Below, piece after piece: positions 5,829-9,331 of a stretch of DNA of 9,331 nt (within the stretch, counting starts at the first letter, position 1; each line of letters opens with the position of its first letter). The notes under the pieces are model-generated. The model did no database searches, was not told the origin of the DNA, and saw only the letters and a program-made list of their open reading frames with translations. The position numbers and the translations under genes are program-made. The stretch lies in NCBI GenBank assembly GCA_036503065.1, contig DASXXM010000075.1, forward strand, positions 1 through 9,331. The letters are read 5' to 3'. The stretch comes from DATEPR01 sp036503065. Lineage in GTDB: Bacteria > Actinomycetota > Actinomycetes > Mycobacteriales > Pseudonocardiaceae.

Positions 5829-6664
5829 GACACGAACCGGTGCCGCAGTTCGCCGATGCCCTCGATGTACGTGGTGAGCTCGTCGCCGGGCGCCAGCCAC
5901 CGCTGCGGGGTGCGGGCCATGCCGACGCCCTGCGGCGTGCCGGTGAAGATGAGGTCGCCGGGCAGCAGCGGGGTCACCGCGGACAGCCGCGCGACCAGTT
6001 CGGCGACGTCGAAAATCAGGTCGCTGGTGCGGCTCTTCTGCATCTGCTCGCCGTTGAGCAGGCAGCCCAGCGCCAGGTCGTTCGGGTCGTCGAACTCGTC
6101 CGGCGTGACCAGCCACGGACCGACCGGGCCGAAGCCGGGATACGACTTGCCCATGCTGAACTGCGGCGGCGTGGACGCCATCTGCATGATGCGTTCGGAG
6201 ATGTCCTGGCCGACGGACAGCCCCGCGATGTGGTCCCACGCCGACGCGGCCGGCACGGCGCGCGCCGTCGTGCCGATGATCACGACGAGCTCGACCTCCC
6301 AGTCGGTGTGGCCGTCCGCCGGGAGCCCGATCTCGCCGTAGGGCCCGGTGATGCACGACGGGAACTTCGTGAACACCAGCGGGCTCTCCTGCCGGGCCAT
6401 CCCGGTTTCCGCGGCGTGCGCGCCGTAGTTCAGCCCGATGCCGAACACCTGTCGCGGTGTCGGCGACGGCGAGCCGAGCGACTCGGGCGCGAACGGCGCC
6501 GGCTCGGGCAGGTCCGCCGCACGGGCCCAGTCGACGAACGCGGGCCAGGCCGCGTAGACCGAGGCGGCGTCCGGTCCGAACAGCGCGCCGCTGGCCTCGT
6601 GGACGTCCACGGCGCCGTCGTCCCGGATCAGGCAGACACGCTGGTTGACGGTGGCGACGCGCAT
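5825..6664 (-). CDS. Fumarylacetoacetate hydrolase (FAH) family protein
   Basis: The protein has 279 residues, typical for the short bacterial FAH/2-hydroxyhepta-2,4-diene-1,7-dioate isomerase-like group. A small N-terminal domain (1-65) is followed by the catalytic domain. QVFGIGLNYGAHAAETG (72-88) contains the conserved His/Glu pair H83 and E86. DWEVELVVIIG (121-131) supplies metal ligands E123 and E125, and GQDISER (152-158) supplies D154. K173 in GKSYPGFGPVGPW and the GTPQGVGM loop (242-249) are also conserved. The family uses Mg2+ or Mn2+ to cleave C-C bonds of, decarboxylate or isomerise acylpyruvate-like compounds from aromatic breakdown; the substrate here is unknown. ATG 6664 has GGAGG 6 bases upstream. 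It is the second gene of an operon, 32 bp after the MFS gene, and thus probably under the same TetR control. The long frame extending upstream to 8020 is a shadow of the transporter. Confidence 0.92.
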   Translation of the reverse strand: MRVATVNQRVCLIRDDGAVDVHEASGALFGPDAASVYAAWPAFVDWARAADLPEPAPFAPESLGSPSPTPRQVFGIGLNYGAHAAETGMARQESPLVFTKFPSCITGPYGEIGLPADGHTDWEVELVVIIGTTARAVPAASAWDHIAGLSVGQDISERIMQMASTPPQFSMGKSYPGFGPVGPWLVTPDEFDDPNDLALGCLLNGEQMQKSRTSDLIFDVAELVARLSAVTPLLPGDLIFTGTPQGVGMARTPQRWLAPGDELTTYIEGIGELRHRFVS

Positions 6665-6696
6665 GGCAGTCCTCCAGGTCGGGCTCGATCGGGCGC

Positions 6697-8268
6697 TTAC
6701 TCGGCCACCGCTGACGGTACCGCGACCGCAGGCTCGGCCAACTCGGGCGCGGCAGGTGCGGCGGCGGCCGGGCCACCGCGCAGCGGCACCGCCCGGATGA
6801 ACCAGGACACCACGAACCCGAGCAGTGCCATCACGGCGCCGCCGATCAGCACCCCGTGCAGGCCGCTGACGACACCGGACTGGAACACCTCGCGGATCGC
6901 CGTCGGCAGGCGGAGCACCACGGACGGCGGCAGCGAGCCGCCGCCGGAGATCAGCTTCCCGCCCGCCGCGCCGAGGTGGGTGGTCAGCGTGTGGGTGAGC
7001 TGGCTGACGTAGATCGAACCGAGCAGCGCGACACCCAGCGAGCCACCCACGGTGCGGAACAGGGTGACCGAACCGCTCGCGGCGCCCATGTCCCGCAGTT
7101 CGACGCTGTTCTGCGTGATCAGCATGGTGTTCTGCATGACGAAGCCCATGCCGATGCCGACGACGAAGGTCAGTGCCGACGCGACCGCGGTGGTGGTGTT
7201 GACGCCCAGGAACAGCAGCAGCAACATGCCCACGACCATCAGGGCGGTGCCGATGATCGGGAACTCCCGGTAACGCCCGGTGCGGCTGGTGATCTGGCCG
7301 GTCCCCAGCATCACGATCAGCATGCCGAACATCAGCGGCAACAGCAGCAGGCCGCTCGCGGTCGCCGACGCGCCCAGCACGTTCTGCATGTACTGCGGCA
7401 GGAAGTTCACCGCGCCGAACATGCCGGCGCCGACCAGGAAGCTGAGGATCTGGGCGACCGAGAAGTTGCGGTTGCCGAACAGTCGCAGCGGCAGGATCGG
7501 TTCGGCCACCCGGGTTTCCGCGTAGACGAAGGCGGCGAGGAACACGGCGCTGGTCGCGAACAGCGAGATGATCTGCCAGGAACCCCACGGGTACTGGCTG
7601 CCGCCCCAACTGGCCGCCAGGGTGAGGGACACGACGCCGACGGTGAGCAGAACGGCGCCGACGTAGTCGATCCGCGCCTTGATGCGCTGCTTCGGCAGGT
7701 GCATGAACAGGCCGGTGACGACCAGCGCGGCGATGCCGAGCGGGATGTTGATGTAGAACACCCAGCGCCAGCTCAGGTGGTCGGTGAGCAGGCCGCCGAC
7801 CAGCGGGCCGCCGACGAACGCGATCGGCATCATGCCACCGATCAGCGCCTGGTAGCGGCCGCGGTCCCGGGGCGGGATCAGGTCGCCGATGATCGCCATG
7901 GCGCCGACGATCAGCCCGCCCGCGCCGAGCCCCTGCAGGGCGCGGAACCCGATCAGCTCGTTCATGTTCTGGGAGATCCCGGACAGCGCGGAGCCGATCA
8001 GGAAGATCACGATCGACCACATGTACATGCCGCGCCTGCCGTACAGGTCGCCGAGCTTGCCCCAGATCGGCGTCGAGGCCGCCGTGGCCAGCGCGTAGCC
8101 GGTGACGACCCAGCTCAGGTGCGCGAGGCCGCCGAGGTCGCCGACGATGGTGGGCAGTGCGGTGCTGACGATCAGGTTGTCGAGCATCGCCAGCAGCATG
8201 CCGAGCATCAGCCCGGTCATGGCGACGTAGATCGCCCGCTTACTCCCGGTCGTTGTGGTCTCCGTCAT
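6697..8268 (-). CDS. MFS transporter, DHA2 (EmrB/QacA) drug:H+ antiporter family, 14 TM
   Basis: The protein has 523 residues, the family length, with about 14 hydrophobic segments. TM1 holds D30 in LAMLDNLIVSTALPTI, the D1-type motif of 14-TM members. Motif A GKLGDLYGRRG (70-80) lies between TM2 and TM3. FRALQGLGAGGL (108-119) is the motif B region with R109. FVGGPLVGGLL (151-161) is antiporter motif C, followed by SWRWVFYINIPLG (166-178), which is diagnostic of DHA2. The Ala/Pro-rich tail is cytoplasmic. It should export a hydrophobic or amphipathic compound using the proton gradient; the cargo is unknown. ATG 8268 has GGGGAG 7 bases upstream. The gene leads the operon with the FAH gene and is divergent from tetR, the standard arrangement for a repressor and its efflux target. 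Confidence 0.95.
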   Translation of the reverse strand: MTETTTTGSKRAIYVAMTGLMLGMLLAMLDNLIVSTALPTIVGDLGGLAHLSWVVTGYALATAASTPIWGKLGDLYGRRGMYMWSIVIFLIGSALSGISQNMNELIGFRALQGLGAGGLIVGAMAIIGDLIPPRDRGRYQALIGGMMPIAFVGGPLVGGLLTDHLSWRWVFYINIPLGIAALVVTGLFMHLPKQRIKARIDYVGAVLLTVGVVSLTLAASWGGSQYPWGSWQIISLFATSAVFLAAFVYAETRVAEPILPLRLFGNRNFSVAQILSFLVGAGMFGAVNFLPQYMQNVLGASATASGLLLLPLMFGMLIVMLGTGQITSRTGRYREFPIIGTALMVVGMLLLLFLGVNTTTAVASALTFVVGIGMGFVMQNTMLITQNSVELRDMGAASGSVTLFRTVGGSLGVALLGSIYVSQLTHTLTTHLGAAGGKLISGGGSLPPSVVLRLPTAIREVFQSGVVSGLHGVLIGGAVMALLGFVVSWFIRAVPLRGGPAAAAPAAPELAEPAVAVPSAVAE

Positions 8269-8299
8269 GTCTCAGCTCCCCAGTCGGTCCGGCTGTCCT

Positions 8300-8348
8300 A
8301 CTTACTTGCCGTACGGTAAGCTGCCAACTAGCCGGGCGTCAAGTAAGT
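8300..8348. promoter_or_regulatory. TetR-type operator region between MFS and tetR genes
   Basis: CTTGCCGTACGGTAAG (8305-8320) is a 16-bp palindrome around GTAC with a single mismatched pair. In addition, ACTTACTTG (8300-8308) and CAAGTAAGT (8340-8348) form a perfect 9-bp inverted repeat, and GTAAG recurs at 8316-8320 and 8343-8347. On the minus strand the palindrome covers the transporter's candidate -10, so binding would block transcription. The repressor is most simply the TetR encoded at 8360. Repeats are seen directly; the binding is inferred. Confidence 0.65.
8313..8342 (-). promoter_or_regulatory. Candidate promoter of the MFS-FAH operon
   Basis: Read on the minus strand, TTGACG (8342-8337) is a 5-of-6 match to the -35. 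TACCGT (8318-8313) follows after 18 bp as a TAnnnT -10. The -10 lies inside the palindrome at 8305-8320, consistent with repression by occlusion. The untranslated leader would be about 40 bases. Confidence 0.5.
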
Positions 8349-8359
8349 TGAGGGGCGAG

Positions 8360-8932
8360 ATGACCGAGACCCACCGCAGGAGCGGCACCAGGGAGAAGAT
8401 CCAGCAGATCGCGCTGGAGCTGTTCGCGGACCAGGGCTACGAGAAGACCTCGCTCCGGGAGATCGCCGAGCGCCTCGGCGTGACGAAAGCCGCGCTGTAC
8501 TACCACTTCCGCACGAAGGACGACATCGTCGCCAGCCTGTTCGACGACTTCCTGGAGCAGGTGGACTCGATCATCGCCTGGGCGAAGGACAAGCCGGTGG
8601 ACGACGCGGTTCGGCGCGAGATCGTGCGTCGCTACTCCGACGTGCTCACCAGTTCACGGCCGGCCGCGATGATGCAGTTCGTGCAGGGCAACCAATCCGC
8701 GGTACGCGACCTGAAACACAGCGGCGAGCTGTTCGACCGGTTCCGGGTGCTGAGCCGGCTGCTCACCGATCCGCGCGCCGCGCTGACCACTCAGATCAAG
8801 TCCAGCATGGCCCTCGGCATGCTGCACATCGGTACCTTCGGCCCGATGGACATCGACGCCACCCAGGAACAGCGCCAGGCGGCCGCCCTCGAGGTCGCCC
8901 TCGAACTGATCGCGAGCCCGTCCGACACGTGA
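8360..8932 (+). CDS. TetR family transcriptional repressor
   Basis: The protein has 190 residues, normal for the family. The N-terminal DNA-binding domain spans about 9-57: REKIQQIALELFADQGYEKT (11-30), then the helix-turn-helix SLREIAERLGVTKAALYYHF (31-50) and RTKDDIV. The C-terminal helical domain (about 60-185) binds the inducer and dimerises; it is family-variable, so no ligand can be named. ATG 8360 has GAGGGGCGAG just upstream; the longer in-frame start at 8255 would run back through the operators and is rejected. It is divergent from the MFS-FAH operon and probably represses it and itself through the palindromes at 8300-8348. Release by the transporter's cargo or a related compound is the usual logic and is inferred. 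Confidence 0.93.
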   Translation: MTETHRRSGTREKIQQIALELFADQGYEKTSLREIAERLGVTKAALYYHFRTKDDIVASLFDDFLEQVDSIIAWAKDKPVDDAVRREIVRRYSDVLTSSRPAAMMQFVQGNQSAVRDLKHSGELFDRFRVLSRLLTDPRAALTTQIKSSMALGMLHIGTFGPMDIDATQEQRQAAALEVALELIASPSDT

Positions 8933-8979
8933 TCCTCTCGGCGACCTCGTATGCGCATTCATGCACGTCACAGAACCGG

Positions 8980-8996
8980 AACGGTTTTCATTATCG
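8980..8996. promoter_or_regulatory. Second candidate Zur-like box
   Basis: ACGGTTTTCATTATCGT, read from 8981 with its flank, has the ACG...CGT ends and the TTTTCATTATC core seen in many Fur/Zur boxes. The symmetry is imperfect, with three mismatched pairs. It lies upstream of the -35 of the ZnuA-like gene, so alone it is weak evidence; next to the better box at 9012-9028 it could be an auxiliary site. Confidence 0.3.
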
Positions 8997-9009
8997 TGGC
9001 GACGGTCAC

Positions 9010-9038
9010 TTGAAATGACAATCACTTCCATCTAGCGT
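9010..9038 (+). promoter_or_regulatory. Promoter with embedded Zur-like operator for the ZnuA-like gene
   Basis: TTGAAA (9010-9015) and TAGCGT (9033-9038) are separated by exactly 17 bp and form the best promoter in the window. Between and over them, GAAATGACAATCACTTC (9012-9028) is an inverted repeat: arms GAAATGA and TCACTTC with one mismatched pair, and centre CAA. An operator overlapping the -35 and spacer fits a metal-dependent Fur-family repressor, most likely Zur given the downstream zinc-type binding protein. The repressor identity is inferred. Confidence 0.55.
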
Positions 9039-9102
9039 CCGACTCGTCCAATGGAGAAGTCACCGCGGAGCGGGCCTGTCCGCACCTGGCACGAGGAGTT
9101 CG

Positions 9103-9331
9103 ATGACCGTTCAGCGCTTCGCCCGGGTGGCCGGACTTGTGTTGGCCGCCACCGTTCTGGCGGCCGGCTGCGCGACCTCGCCGCAGGCGACCGGCTCGTC
9201 GGGCGGCTCCGGTACCACGATCACGGTGGTGGCCGCGGAGAACTTCTGGGGCAGCATCGCCAAGCAACTCGGCGGCAGCCACGTCACGGTGACCAGCATC
9301 ATCGCCAACCCGGACACCGATCCGCACGCCT
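9103..9331 (+). CDS. ZnuA-like metal ABC transporter substrate-binding lipoprotein (partial, 5' end)
   Basis: The first 76 residues are present and the gene runs off the window. A lipoprotein signal (MTVQRFARVAGLVLAATV, then LAAGC) puts the lipid-modified Cys at C23. A Ser/Gly-rich linker (24-38) is followed by TITVVAAENFWGSIAKQLGG, the first strand and helix of cluster A-I metal-binding proteins. IIANPDTDPHA (66-76) matches the conserved DPH motif, whose His (H75) is the first metal ligand in ZnuA/TroA/AztC-type proteins. AGGAG (9094-9098) sits 4 bases before ATG 9103. The protein would hold zinc (or manganese) outside the membrane for an ABC importer presumably encoded beyond the right edge. 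The metal cannot be decided from this fragment; zinc is favoured by the Zur-like box. Confidence 0.85.
   Translation, partial: MTVQRFARVAGLVLAATVLAAGCATSPQATGSSGGSGTTITVVAAENFWGSIAKQLGGSHVTVTSIIANPDTDPHA

Noticed and set aside
4443..8020. Long minus-strand ORFs (777 and 731 residues) suggesting fusions with the FAH gene
   Set aside because: The 777-residue frame is an antisense shadow of the P450. The 731-residue frame is an out-of-frame read of the transporter joined to the true FAH gene, which has its own GGAGG and ATG at 6664.
6856..8319. 487-residue plus-strand ORF opposite the transporter
   Set aside because: Rich in Asp, Gln, His and Arg, as expected for the antisense of a membrane protein gene; no recognisable domain.
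8255..8359. Longer N-terminus for the TetR (start at 8255)
   Set aside because: It would translate the operator region and overlap the divergent transporter start; the 8360 ATG has a strong ribosome site and gives the normal family length.
1..9331. CRISPR arrays, tRNA genes, transposons, toxin-antitoxin or phage-defence genes
   Set aside because: Looked for regular repeats, tRNA-like cloverleaf ends, terminal repeats with transposase motifs, and small paired ORFs with toxin-like motifs; none were seen.

Overview
The window is high-GC DNA with strong G/C preference at third codon positions, GTG as well as ATG starts, TAGGGT-like -10 boxes and a SapA-type secreted protein. All of this points to a filamentous actinomycete. 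A Pseudonocardiales relative such as Amycolatopsis would fit, but the genus is my inference. No tRNA, rRNA, CRISPR array, transposase or integrase was seen. The nine main genes have ordinary host-like composition, so the region looks chromosomal.

Left part (1-2758, + strand). A possible gene tail ends at 77, followed by a perfect inverted repeat and about 400 bases without a convincing gene. A well-placed Shine-Dalgarno then precedes a 33-codon small ORF (509-610). Eight bases later starts a polytopic membrane protein that resembles GT-C-type hexose transferases (WsfD-like), with an odd, low-GC3 C-terminal tail. Next is a small exported protein of the spore-associated protein A (SapA) type, closed by a perfect 14-bp stem terminator.

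Middle part (2759-5828). A nitrilase-superfamily protein keeps the Glu-Lys-Glu framework but has Ala where the catalytic Cys belongs. This is the most unusual protein feature of the window. It runs tail-to-tail, with a 16-bp overlap, into an alpha/beta hydrolase on the minus strand. Only 47 bp away, divergently, lies a cytochrome P450 with all heme and oxygen-activation motifs, possibly translated from a leaderless mRNA.

Right part (5825-8932). A fumarylacetoacetate-hydrolase-family gene lies downstream of a 14-TM DHA2 (EmrB/QacA-type) MFS transporter on the minus strand. It overlaps the end of the P450 gene by 4 bp. A TetR repressor is divergent from the transporter across a 91-bp gap holding a near-perfect palindrome over the transporter's putative -10. 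The simplest reading is a TetR-controlled efflux/hydrolase operon; the P450 and alpha/beta hydrolase beside it may act on the same or related small molecules, which is inference.

Right edge (8933-9331). A promoter (TTGAAA-17-TAGCGT) contains an inverted repeat of Fur/Zur style. It precedes a truncated zinc/manganese-type ABC transporter lipoprotein (ZnuA-like), so a Zur-regulated zinc uptake operon probably continues beyond the window.
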